Assembly: GCA_025060275.1 (NCBI GenBank) | Contig: JANXCJ010000031.1 | Span: forward strand, 1 to 16,215 | Source: Bacteroidia bacterium | GTDB lineage: Bacteria > Bacteroidota > Bacteroidia > SpSt-205 | Length of the DNA: 16,215 nucleotides | Direction: 5' to 3' | Shown: positions 1 through 6,703 of the stretch, piece after piece | Numbering within the stretch: position 1 is the stretch's first letter | Layout: each line of letters starts with the position of its first letter | Position numbers and translations under genes: made by a program | Notes under the pieces: generated by a model | Database searches by the model: none | Seen by the model: the letters and a program-made list of their open reading frames with translations, nothing else | What the model was told of the DNA's origin: nothing

Positions 1-1538
1 TAGCTAAGGAGCTACCCGAAGTATCTCCCGACGGGATGAGATATACCTTTGAAATCCATCCTGCGGCGCGTTGGGATAATGGCGAACCTATTACAGGCAA
101 AGATGTAGAGTTTTCCTTCAAGGTTATCAAAAATCCTCTCGTAGATTGTGCCCAACTTAGGCCTTACTATGAATTTGTAGAGGATGTAGTAATAGACCCC
201 AAAAACCCCAGAAGATTTACAGTAATCACTAATCAGAAGTACATGCTTGCCCTCTCCTCTATAGGCACTGCCTACATTCTGCCTCGCTATGTATATGATC
301 CTGAGAATCTCATGGAAAAGTATTCTATTCGGCAGCTCAATAGAGAAGCCAATAAACTCCGAAATGACCCTAACATTCGGCGCTTCGCCGAAAGGTATAA
401 TAGTATGCAACGCGAGCCTAAGGACATAATAGGATGTGGTCCTTACTTATTAGAAGAATGGGTAACAGGGCAGCAGGTCATTTTCAGGCGCAAGCCCAAC
501 TGGTGGGCAGATACGCTTCAGGGAGTAGCTTATGAAGCTTATCCTGAGAAGCTTGTCTATCGTGTAGTGAATGACCCCAATACAGCTATCACCTCACTAA
601 AAGCACAAAAATTAGATGTAATGAGCGGAATCCCTGCAAAAGATTTCGTAGAACTTAAGAAAAATCAGTCTTTCCTCACGCACTTCAGGTTAGAAACCCC
701 TCCCATGTTTGCTTATTCTTATATCGGTCTGAACATGAGGCCCCAAGGTCGTGCCCCTATCTTTACAGAAAAGCAGGTACGCCGAGCCCTGGCGCACCTG
801 GTAGATGTAGATATGATTATTCGGAAATTCTCCTATGGTTTAGCGCAGCGGGTTACGGGGCCTCTCTATCCTATGCACCGAGGCTCTTACAACGATACCC
901 TCAAGCCTATTCCTTACGATCCGCAAAAAGCTGCACAGCTCTTGGATGAAGCGGGCTGGAAGGACCAAGATGGTGATGGAGTGCGTGAAAAAGTCATAGA
1001 AGGTAAAACCATTCCCTTAGCTTTTGATATCTTAGTAAACGCTGGAAATGAGGTTCGTCTCCAAATAGCTCAGATTATCAAGCAAGAAGCCGAAAAAGTG
1101 GGCATGAAAGCGAATATAGTATCGTTAGACTGGTCTATATTCTTGGAGAGAACCAAAAAACATGAATTTGATGCATATATTGGAGGGTGGGTAGGAAGCC
1201 ACAATCCTCAAGACCTCAAGCAGATATGGCATACAAATAGCTGGGCGGAGGGAGGCTCAAATTATGTAGGTTTCGGAAATCCCGAGACCGATGCTATCAT
1301 AGAAGCAGTGCGTAGAGAGTTAGATAAGGATCGGCGTGATTCTCTTTACAGGCTTTTCCACAAGATTGTATATGAAGAGCAGCCCTACATATTTCTGTCT
1401 TGTCCCCTTGAGAGAATTGCCATACATCGCCGCTTTCGGAATGCCTATGTAAGTGCGATACGCCCAGGGTACTTTCCTGCAGGTTTTTGGACTCCGCAAA
1501 ATCTCGTTCGTTACGGGAAAGTAGCCGCTCTTAAGTAA
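1..1538 (+). CDS. ABC transporter substrate-binding protein, family 5 (peptide/oligopeptide type), 5'-partial
   Basis: Extracytoplasmic solute receptor that would deliver peptides or a similar ligand to the two permeases encoded directly downstream. The frame is open to the left edge; the first complete codon is at position 3 and the segment LPEVSPDG precedes the Met at 36, so that Met is internal and not the start. Family landmarks visible include FEIHPAARWDNGEPITGKDV near the start, GPYLLEEW (around nt 435-460), the FTEKQVRRALAHLVD helix (around nt 760-815), the DQDGDG loop following an LLDEAGW segment (around nt 940-980), and a C-terminal YVGFGNPETDAII region. These are typical of SBP_bac_5 proteins. 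About 512 residues are in view; the signal peptide, probably of a lipoprotein, and roughly the first 80-100 residues are off the window. The permease start codon follows the stop after three bases. Ligand specificity cannot be read from the sequence; peptide is the family default, but nickel or sugars are possible. Confidence 0.9.
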   Translation, partial: AKELPEVSPDGMRYTFEIHPAARWDNGEPITGKDVEFSFKVIKNPLVDCAQLRPYYEFVEDVVIDPKNPRRFTVITNQKYMLALSSIGTAYILPRYVYDPENLMEKYSIRQLNREANKLRNDPNIRRFAERYNSMQREPKDIIGCGPYLLEEWVTGQQVIFRRKPNWWADTLQGVAYEAYPEKLVYRVVNDPNTAITSLKAQKLDVMSGIPAKDFVELKKNQSFLTHFRLETPPMFAYSYIGLNMRPQGRAPIFTEKQVRRALAHLVDVDMIIRKFSYGLAQRVTGPLYPMHRGSYNDTLKPIPYDPQKAAQLLDEAGWKDQDGDGVREKVIEGKTIPLAFDILVNAGNEVRLQIAQIIKQEAEKVGMKANIVSLDWSIFLERTKKHEFDAYIGGWVGSHNPQDLKQIWHTNSWAEGGSNYVGFGNPETDAIIEAVRRELDKDRRDSLYRLFHKIVYEEQPYIFLSCPLERIAIHRRFRNAYVSAIRPGYFPAGFWTPQNLVRYGKVAALK

Positions 1539-1541
1539 GGT

Positions 1542-2957
1542 ATGGGGGCCTATCTTTTGCGGCGGGTAATTTTCTTTATACCCACTCTTTTTCTGATTAC
1601 ACTACTCTCTTTCATAATAAGCCAGTCAGCCCCCGGTGATCCTGTGGAGCAAATGCTAAGCGGAAGGGCAGGAGGGGGAGGCGAGCAGTTGGCAGAAAGA
1701 CAGGCTAACCAGCGAGCTTATTTAGAAAAGCGGCGAGAATTAGGATTAGACCTTCCTATATTCTATTTTAGTATTGCTCCTTTGGCTGAGCCTGAGACGC
1801 TTCATCGCATACCCCAAGTAACCGTCCAGGAGGCGCTAAGACGCTTAGTCTATAAATTCGGAAACTGGCAGGCAGTGGAAAGTTACTATAAAGCAGTCAG
1901 GCGTTTAGACTCTGCTTTTTATGCTTCCTTTGCTGACACGCACTGGAAAGGCAATCAAACTGAAGTACAAGCGCTCCTTACCCTCCTACCCCAAGAAAAG
2001 AATTACCAAGAGATTCTCTACAAGCTTAGACAACTGGAACAGCGAATTATCCCCTCTCTTATGCCTTTTTACAAACAGGTGTGGAACACCGTTTCTGCTA
2101 TGCCCGAAGAAGCTCAGAGATGGAAAGTGTATGTTCCTACTATTCACTGGTATGGTACAGCAAATCAGTATCATCGCTGGCTAATGGGCCTTCTAAGAGG
2201 CGACTTTGGCACTTCTTACCAAGATAAGCGCCCCATAGCAAAGAAGTTAGCAGATGCAGTGCGCTGGTCACTTGTGATAAATTTTATCTCCATCTTACTA
2301 GCTTATTTGATTGCCATACCCTTAGGGGTGATCTCGGCTGTTCGCAGAGGTTCTTTACAAGATCGCTTTATTAGCATTAGCCTATTTATGCTGTATTCCC
2401 TGCCTAACTTCTGGGTAGGAACTATGGCGATTATGTTTCTATGTGGGGGAGATTACTTATCTATCTTCCCGCCTGGAGGGGTACAGAGCACAGAGCACTC
2501 TCCAGAGTGGCCACTTTTACGTAGGATTACCGATTGGACTTATCACTTGATTTTACCTGTGATTGTTTACACCTATGGGTCTTTGGCTTTCTTAAGCCGG
2601 CAGATGCGCACAGCTTTATTAGAAAATCTTCAACAAGACTACGTTCGGACAGCTCGTGCTAAAGGGCTCTCCGAAAAAATCGTTATCTGGAAACATGCTT
2701 TCCGAAACTCTCTTATCCCCATAATTACCCTGTTAGCTTCGGTTTTCCCTGCTATGATAAGTGGCTCTGTGATTTTAGAGACAATTTTTTCTATACCTGG
2801 CATGGGTCTTCTTAGCTATGGAGCTATGATAGCGAGAGATTATCCCGTTATTATCTCTGTATTTACTATCGGTGCTGTGCTTACGCTAGTGGGTATTCTT
2901 ATAGCTGATGTCCTGTACGCAGTGGTAGACCCTCGCATTACCTACACGAAAAGATGA
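1542..2957 (+). CDS. ABC transporter permease, DppB/OppB type, with a large periplasmic insert
   Basis: Inner-membrane permease forming half of the channel of a peptide-type importer. The N-terminal membrane helix (residues 7-28, following LLRR) is followed by the conserved SAPGDP. The family motif ELGLDLP (66-72) would normally lead straight into a wl.GLl.GDfG segment; here that segment (HRWLMGLLRGDFGTS, 211-225) comes about 140 residues later. A hydrophilic, helix-rich insert of roughly 120-130 residues therefore lies in the first periplasmic loop. The core has helices near 243-265, 278-302, 334-352, 391-411 and 436-461, and the cytoplasmic EAA loop, DYVRTARAKGLSEKIVIWKHAF, lies at 366-387. 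At 471 residues it is much longer than the usual approximately 310. The start is ATG, three bases after the SBP stop. Its end overlaps the next gene by four bases (ATGA), indicating an operon and translational coupling. Confidence 0.92.
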   Translation: MGAYLLRRVIFFIPTLFLITLLSFIISQSAPGDPVEQMLSGRAGGGGEQLAERQANQRAYLEKRRELGLDLPIFYFSIAPLAEPETLHRIPQVTVQEALRRLVYKFGNWQAVESYYKAVRRLDSAFYASFADTHWKGNQTEVQALLTLLPQEKNYQEILYKLRQLEQRIIPSLMPFYKQVWNTVSAMPEEAQRWKVYVPTIHWYGTANQYHRWLMGLLRGDFGTSYQDKRPIAKKLADAVRWSLVINFISILLAYLIAIPLGVISAVRRGSLQDRFISISLFMLYSLPNFWVGTMAIMFLCGGDYLSIFPPGGVQSTEHSPEWPLLRRITDWTYHLILPVIVYTYGSLAFLSRQMRTALLENLQQDYVRTARAKGLSEKIVIWKHAFRNSLIPIITLLASVFPAMISGSVILETIFSIPGMGLLSYGAMIARDYPVIISVFTIGAVLTLVGILIADVLYAVVDPRITYTKR

Positions 2958-4246
2958 AAAAAGAAGCTAAGATTTCGTATTCGCCCCGCGCAAGGGCTTG
3001 GGAGGCATTTCGGCAGAATCGTCCTGCCTATTACTCTCTATGGGTGGTGGGAATCTTAGCTGTGATAGCTATTTCAGCGGACTTTTTAGCCTATAACAAG
3101 CCTATAATAGCTTCATACCAGGGAGAAATTATATGGCCCATTTTTAGGGATTATGAGGAGAAATGGTTTGGACTCAAGCTGTGGACTCCAGAGTTGCGCA
3201 AGGCAGATTGGCGTAGTTTAGAGTTAGAGTGGGCTGTTTGGCCCCCCGTCCGTTATGCCCCAGAAGAGCTAGACCTAAGGAATGCTCCAGCAGTAAGCCC
3301 TTTCGGAGAACAGATTATTCGGAACGCCGCAGAGCGTCATTACTTAGGCACCGACAACTTGGGACGAGATTTACTGAGCGGGCTAATCCATGGTACTCGT
3401 ATATCCCTCACCGTAGGGCTGGTATCTATGGGCATATCCGCAATCATAGGAATATTATTAGGGGCTTTGGCGGGATATTTCGGCGATACTTCTCTGCAGG
3501 TTAGTCGGGCTACACTATGGACGGGCAGTATAGGAGTCTTATTAGGACTTTTCTATGGTTTTTATTTACGCCGCTATGCTTTGGGGGAGGCCTTAGGTGA
3601 GAGCTTTCTTGCTTTCTTAGCGAGCCTGATAGAGTCCCTTCTATGGTTTGCAGGGGTGGTGGGAATATGCTGGCTCCCTTCTCGTATTCTTAAGAAGACG
3701 CGATGGGGGGCTCATAGAGTACACCTCTGGGTAGACCTTACAATAAGCCGGATTATAGAAGTGATGATCTCCTTGCCTACTACGCTTCTTATATTCACCG
3801 TAGCTGCGGTCGCTAAACCCAGTCTATTCTTAGTAATGGCTGTTATAGGGTTGACCTCATGGACTGGTATTGCTCGCTTCATGCGCGGAGAAATGCTAAA
3901 AGTGCGGAGTTTAGACTATATTCAAGCTGCGAGAGCACTGGGCTATTCAGATTTACGGATAATGTTTTTGCATGCGCTTCCCAACTCGCTAGCGCCTGTG
4001 CTTGTATCTATTGCTTTTGGGATAGCTTCTGCGATACTCGTGGAGTCAGGTTTGAGTTTTTTGGGAATAGGGGTACCTCCTACCACGGTCACTTGGGGTT
4101 CGCTTTTGTCGGCTGCCCGTAGTGCTACGAATGCTTGGTGGCTAGCGATTTTTCCGGGTATGGCGATTTTTATTGTCGTAACCCTCTTCAATATTTTGGG
4201 AGAGGGGTTTAGAGATGCTATTGATCCTCGGCTTCAAGCTCGTTGA
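2954..4246 (+). CDS. ABC transporter permease, DppC/OppC type, with two inserts
   Basis: Second permease subunit, expected to pair with the DppB-like protein. The first membrane helix (about residues 26-46) is preceded by a basic tail with the DppC-like pattern AWEAFRQNRPA. The conserved HYLGTDNLGRDLLSGLIHGTR (129-149) comes after an unusually long periplasmic stretch (about 48-128). The helix at 151-176 (GYFGD at 174-178) is followed by a second insert (about 183-262) containing two further hydrophobic segments (about 188-205 and 220-241). The protein then resumes the family core with RIIEVMISLPTTLLIF, the EAA loop DYIQAARALGYSDLRIMFLH (321-340), ESGLSFLGIGVPP and the C-terminal NILGEGFRDAIDPR. 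At 430 residues it is about 130 longer than typical DppC. It starts with an ATG overlapping the previous stop and ends in TTGA, overlapping the next gene. Confidence 0.92.
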   Translation: MKKEAKISYSPRARAWEAFRQNRPAYYSLWVVGILAVIAISADFLAYNKPIIASYQGEIIWPIFRDYEEKWFGLKLWTPELRKADWRSLELEWAVWPPVRYAPEELDLRNAPAVSPFGEQIIRNAAERHYLGTDNLGRDLLSGLIHGTRISLTVGLVSMGISAIIGILLGALAGYFGDTSLQVSRATLWTGSIGVLLGLFYGFYLRRYALGEALGESFLAFLASLIESLLWFAGVVGICWLPSRILKKTRWGAHRVHLWVDLTISRIIEVMISLPTTLLIFTVAAVAKPSLFLVMAVIGLTSWTGIARFMRGEMLKVRSLDYIQAARALGYSDLRIMFLHALPNSLAPVLVSIAFGIASAILVESGLSFLGIGVPPTTVTWGSLLSAARSATNAWWLAIFPGMAIFIVVTLFNILGEGFRDAIDPRLQAR

Positions 4247-5076
4247 GTTTAGCAGGATTACTCATAATAGTAGGATGGGCTTTTCTCCTTCTTATATGGT
4301 TACTTCGCTTCCCAATTGAGAAGGTCTATAAGCCCACCGCAGGGGTATTTGTGTGGATAATCAGCAGGACACTTTTGCGTTTTTTCTTAGGACTTTTCGC
4401 GGTCCTGTGGTGGGAAAGTACGAAGCGGGCAGATAAAACCTCCTTTTTTTCTGTAATCGTGGCACAAGCGGGGTGCAAAGAAGCATGGCAGGCAATACCT
4501 ACACTAACCCGAAAAATATTACGCCTAAAAGCACGAGTTGGACTCATCGTAGCAAAGCGGCGAGAGGCTTATTGGGCTATTCCACCTACCGAAGATAGTG
4601 CGCTCTTCTTCTTGCTTTGGAGAGAGCTTGCTTCTGCTATACCCTCCCAAAATACCCCCTCATTAGCAGAACCTGTCTATATGACTTTGCGTCCTTACTT
4701 AGGAAATCTCACCCAAGTCATATGGATAGGACACTTTAGTTCGCCTCTGCCACTACTTAGGGAGCTACCCATGTTCATACTTCCCTTATGCGGAAGCACC
4801 CCTCCAACATCGGGGGTATCTATCTTAACCTCTGCAGAATCGTTCTCACCGCTTTTAGCGATTTCTTCTCGCATAGCTGCTAAAACTATCTTAACCTCTG
4901 CAGAATCGTTCTCACCCTTGACTTCTCCTTGGGAAGAAGAGACTTGGTATGCCCTACTCTTTTTTCTCAGCGGTTCTCTCCTCCTCCTCATGGAGATAGT
5001 TCTCTACCTCACGAGGAAGTACTTGCCCTTTAGCCATAAGAAGAAGCTCCTCCACCAGCGGATTCAGCTGGCGTAG
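4243..5076 (+). CDS. membrane protein resembling BatA/BatB VWA-domain proteins, MIDAS motif lost
   Basis: Starts at TTG (TTGA overlap with the dppC-like stop); no closer ATG precedes the first membrane helix. Seen: membrane helices at about 5-22 and 36-57 (RTLLRFFLGLFAVLWW), a soluble region, and a third helix at about 235-256 followed by a basic tail. This is the BatA/BatB topology. The soluble part also follows the order of a VWA fold: strand SVIVAQAG (70-77) where DvSxSM would stand; a helix; RVGLIVAKRREAYWAIPPTED (98-118), matching the rvGlv.F....a...PlT.D pattern; strand VIWIGH (159-164) where TDGe would stand; LPMFILPLCGS (175-185), matching i.vy.igiGs; and LLAISSRIAAKTIL (204-217), matching L..ia..tGG. 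The metal-binding DxSxS and TDG Asp are absent. So the fold call is an inference, with a likely scaffolding role. An in-frame repeat lies at 194-225. Its 3' end overlaps dnaX antisense by 123 bp. A function in the ABC system is suggested only by context. Confidence 0.6.
   Translation: MSLAGLLIIVGWAFLLLIWLLRFPIEKVYKPTAGVFVWIISRTLLRFFLGLFAVLWWESTKRADKTSFFSVIVAQAGCKEAWQAIPTLTRKILRLKARVGLIVAKRREAYWAIPPTEDSALFFLLWRELASAIPSQNTPSLAEPVYMTLRPYLGNLTQVIWIGHFSSPLPLLRELPMFILPLCGSTPPTSGVSILTSAESFSPLLAISSRIAAKTILTSAESFSPLTSPWEEETWYALLFFLSGSLLLLMEIVLYLTRKYLPFSHKKKLLHQRIQLA
4820..4916 (+). repeat. Direct repeat pair, 31 bp, 66-bp period
   Basis: Two identical 31-base copies lie at 4820-4850 and 4886-4916, each starting CTATCTTAACC and containing TCTGCAGA. 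The 66-base period equals 22 codons, so the VWA-like protein carries ILTSAESFSP twice in register, separated by an LLAISSRIAAKT spacer. The flanking bases differ on both sides. It looks like a recent in-frame duplication within the linker before the last membrane helix. Confidence 0.95.
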
Positions 5077-5397
5077 CTTCTCCCATCTCTCCTGGGAAGT
5101 TTGGTAAATAGAGGCCTCTGAAAAAGCCTCAGGTTTCAAGACAAGAGATACTTTCACAGCTCTATTTCTCAAACTCTCTTTGAGAAAATCTTCTAAATAC
5201 CTGCGACCTTCTTCAAGAAGCTGTACATGTCCCACAGAAGGCACCCACACAGAAAGGACAGGACTCTGTATCTCATACGCATTGGAACGTATAAAAGAAA
5301 CCAACTGTAAATTTCCTTCACGCAAGGAGAGGTACTTATTCAGTGCTGCCTGCCACCTTTCAGATGTGAGCGGCTCGTCTTCAGAGGGGGTTAGGAC
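4954..5397 (-). CDS. dnaX: dnaX tau-specific C-terminal domain, reached by a -1 frameshift
   Basis: Directly after the A9 run, the -1 frame is open for 147 codons, from GTC at 5397 to the stop at 4954-4956, and encodes VLTPSEDEPLTSERWQAAL and onward. The segment W(x)n...FLKESLRNRAVKVSL...QTSQERWEKLRQLNPLVEELL resembles the C-terminal tau domain of Bacteroidota DnaX, in which a YT..eKF..L..kNP.l..L pattern is usual; this comparison is from memory. Joined to the zero frame it gives a tau of about 561 residues, a normal DnaX length. There is no convincing start for an independent gene: the first in-frame ATG is at 5325, which would cut off the SERWQAAL part of the domain. The last 123 bp overlap the 3' end of the convergent VWA-like gene. 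The alternative is one product broken by a homopolymer sequencing error or a real mutation. Confidence 0.85.
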   Translation of the reverse strand, partial: VLTPSEDEPLTSERWQAALNKYLSLREGNLQLVSFIRSNAYEIQSPVLSVWVPSVGHVQLLEEGRRYLEDFLKESLRNRAVKVSLVLKPEAFSEASIYQTSQERWEKLRQLNPLVEELLLMAKGQVLPREVENYLHEEEERTAEKKE

Positions 5398-6638
5398 TTT
5401 TTTTTTACTTCTTCTAAATTACGAGCACGAAAAAGTGCTTTTTCTGGCTTCACAACTTGCGAGCTGGGAGTAGGAGAAGAGAGCGCTGGCTCCCCAGCAG
5501 TAGAACGCGCAGAGCTCGGTAGAGGAATAGTAGAGGGAGCTTGGAGCGCCATCGGAAGAAGAGCGATCTTGAGAAGGGTAGTCTCTAAGACGATTTCAGG
5601 AGAACGGCTATATTGCTGGCGCCTTTCCCCTTCCAACAGGAGGTCTATACCATGAATAAGAAAAGCCTCACTGTAAGCTTCACTCTCCTGGATGTATCGC
5701 TGTCTGTAATGGGGTGGCACACTCTCACTCAGGGCTTGCGGTTCATACTTCGCTACCAAGAGATTGCGGAAATGTTCCAATAGCCCCTGCAGTAGGGTAG
5801 AGGCATCATAGCCTGATTTCAAGTAAGCATGAAGCGTCTGAAGGGCAGCCTCTCCCTGCCACTGGCGAAGCTCTTCACCCAGCTTGAAGTAAGCTTCGTA
5901 GTCCAGTGTCTCTAATACCTGGAGAATAGCTTCGTAGGTCAGCTGCCCGCCTGTACGACTGACCAGCTGATCAAAAAGACTTAGAGCGTCTCGTAAGCCC
6001 CCTTCAGCTTTTATTGCTATCAGGAAAAGGGCAGCTGTTTCCGCATGGATATTTTCTTTCTCCGCTACTTTCCGAAGGTGATTAGCGATCTCCTCGGTGG
6101 ATATGCGCTTGAAGTCAAATCGCTGGCACCTTGAGAGAATAGTAGGGGGTATTTTGTGCTTCTCGGTAGTGGCTAATATAAAAAGTGCATGAGGAGGCGG
6201 CTCCTCCAAAGTCTTCAGAAAGGCATTGAAGGCTGCTGTAGTAAGCATGTGGGCTTCGTCTATGATATATACTTTATAGCGTCCTTCAGGAGGGGCGAGA
6301 TAGACCTGGTCTGTAATAAGGCGTATATCATCTACACTATTGTGAGAAGCTGCATCCAGTTCTATAAGATTCAGGGACTTACCCTCTGAGAATCGTCTGC
6401 AAGAGGAGCATTCTCCACAAGGATCACCTTCAGGGGTAAGCTGAGTACAATTCACCGCTTTAGCCAAGATGCGGGCACATGTCGTTTTCCCCACCCCCCG
6501 AGGTCCGAAGAAGAGATAAGCATGGGCTACACGCTGATGCCTGAGAGCATTCCGGAGGGTATTGACTACGAAAGGCTGCCCTACTACCTCAGAGAATGTG
6601 CCGGGCCTATACTTGCGAGCTGAGACTAAGTATGCCAC
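5391..6638 (-). CDS. dnaX: DNA polymerase III subunit gamma/tau, zero-frame (gamma-like) product
   Basis: ATPase motor of the clamp loader that places the beta sliding clamp on DNA. The start is GTG at 6638, giving AYLVSARKYRP, the usual DnaX N-terminus. Visible are Walker A GPRGVGKT (45-52), four zinc-binding cysteines (64, 74, 77, 80), the Walker B-type IIDEAHM (125-131), the LEEPPPHALFILATTE sensor 1 region (144-159) and the SRC arginine-finger motif (169-171). The clamp-loader domain III helices follow, and then a Ser/Pro-rich linker (about 367-395). The zero frame stops four codons after GTA within an A9 run, at residue 415. This gives a gamma-like protein with domains I-III but no polymerase-binding tail. 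The tail is encoded immediately downstream in the -1 frame (see the next entries). It is divergent from the TonB receptor, with an intergenic gap of about 65 bp and a possible leaderless promoter. Confidence 0.95.
   Translation of the reverse strand: MAYLVSARKYRPGTFSEVVGQPFVVNTLRNALRHQRVAHAYLFFGPRGVGKTTCARILAKAVNCTQLTPEGDPCGECSSCRRFSEGKSLNLIELDAASHNSVDDIRLITDQVYLAPPEGRYKVYIIDEAHMLTTAAFNAFLKTLEEPPPHALFILATTEKHKIPPTILSRCQRFDFKRISTEEIANHLRKVAEKENIHAETAALFLIAIKAEGGLRDALSLFDQLVSRTGGQLTYEAILQVLETLDYEAYFKLGEELRQWQGEAALQTLHAYLKSGYDASTLLQGLLEHFRNLLVAKYEPQALSESVPPHYRQRYIQESEAYSEAFLIHGIDLLLEGERRQQYSRSPEIVLETTLLKIALLPMALQAPSTIPLPSSARSTAGEPALSSPTPSSQVVKPEKALFRARNLEEVKKKS
5397..5406 (-). promoter_or_regulatory. 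dnaX slippery site: A9 run followed by G
   Basis: On the minus strand the zero frame reads GTA AAA AAA AAG TCC TAA. This contains A AAA AAG in the correct phase, the same heptamer that E. coli dnaX uses for -1 ribosomal frameshifting. The run length of nine A residues equals the polymerase-slippage run described for Thermus thermophilus dnaX. Either mechanism (ribosomal -1, or one added A in the mRNA) leads to the open tau frame. Upstream there is only a weak purine stretch (AGAAGAAG), and downstream a weak possible stem (CCCCCT with AGGTGG, one mismatch, long loop), so stimulators are not obvious. Confidence 0.75.
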
Positions 6639-6642
6639 TCAA

Positions 6643-6650
6643 CAAAGCTA
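6643..6650 (-). promoter_or_regulatory. candidate Bacteroidota -7 box for dnaX (TAGCTTTG)
   Basis: TAGCTTTG fits the TAnnTTTG -7 consensus exactly and ends four bases before the dnaX GTG. No clear TTG -33 element is seen about 19 bases further upstream. If used, transcription would begin at or next to the start codon, giving a leaderless message. An eight-base motif with two free positions can occur by chance. Confidence 0.35.
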
Positions 6651-6691
6651 CACGTTCAAAAAGATTTTTTCATGGTTTGTTGGGTAGTTCC

Positions 6692-6699
6692 CATATTTG
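6692..6699 (+). promoter_or_regulatory. candidate -7 box for the TonB receptor (CATATTTG)
   Basis: CATATTTG differs from TAnnTTTG by one base and lies four bases before a GTG at 6704, the same TTTG-N4-GTG spacing as on the dnaX side. It is the reason for preferring the 6704 start. A -33 match is not seen at the expected distance. Confidence 0.25.
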
Positions 6700-6703
6700 C
6701 CTT

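Noticed and set aside
12..410. 132-residue minus-strand frame at the left edge
   Set aside because: Antisense to the conserved substrate-binding protein; no recognisable features.
4820..4916. CRISPR-like array or mobile-element ends
   Set aside because: Only two repeat copies, in frame inside a coding region, with no further spacers and no flanking transposase.
4695..4991. 98-residue minus-strand frame with a doubled GENDSAEVKI motif
   Set aside because: It is antisense to the VWA-like gene; the repeat merely reflects the 66-bp DNA period, which keeps every frame in register. Composition is not protein-like and there is no start context.
4954..5325. Separate 123-residue minus-strand gene starting with ATG at 5325
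   Set aside because: The same frame is open back to the A9 run and the upstream residues (SERWQAALNKYL) belong to the same domain, so it is the end of dnaX tau, not an independent gene.
5340..5396. Strong hairpin downstream of the dnaX slippery run
   Set aside because: Only a six-base stem with one mismatch and a loop of about 26 bases (CCCCCT/AGGTGG) and a three-base GAG/CTC stem were found; neither is convincing as a stimulator or terminator.
6596..6703. Upstream ATG starts for the TonB receptor (6596 and 6632)
   Set aside because: They would overlap the dnaX start and put a long polar extension ahead of the signal peptide, which is unusual for an exported outer-membrane protein.
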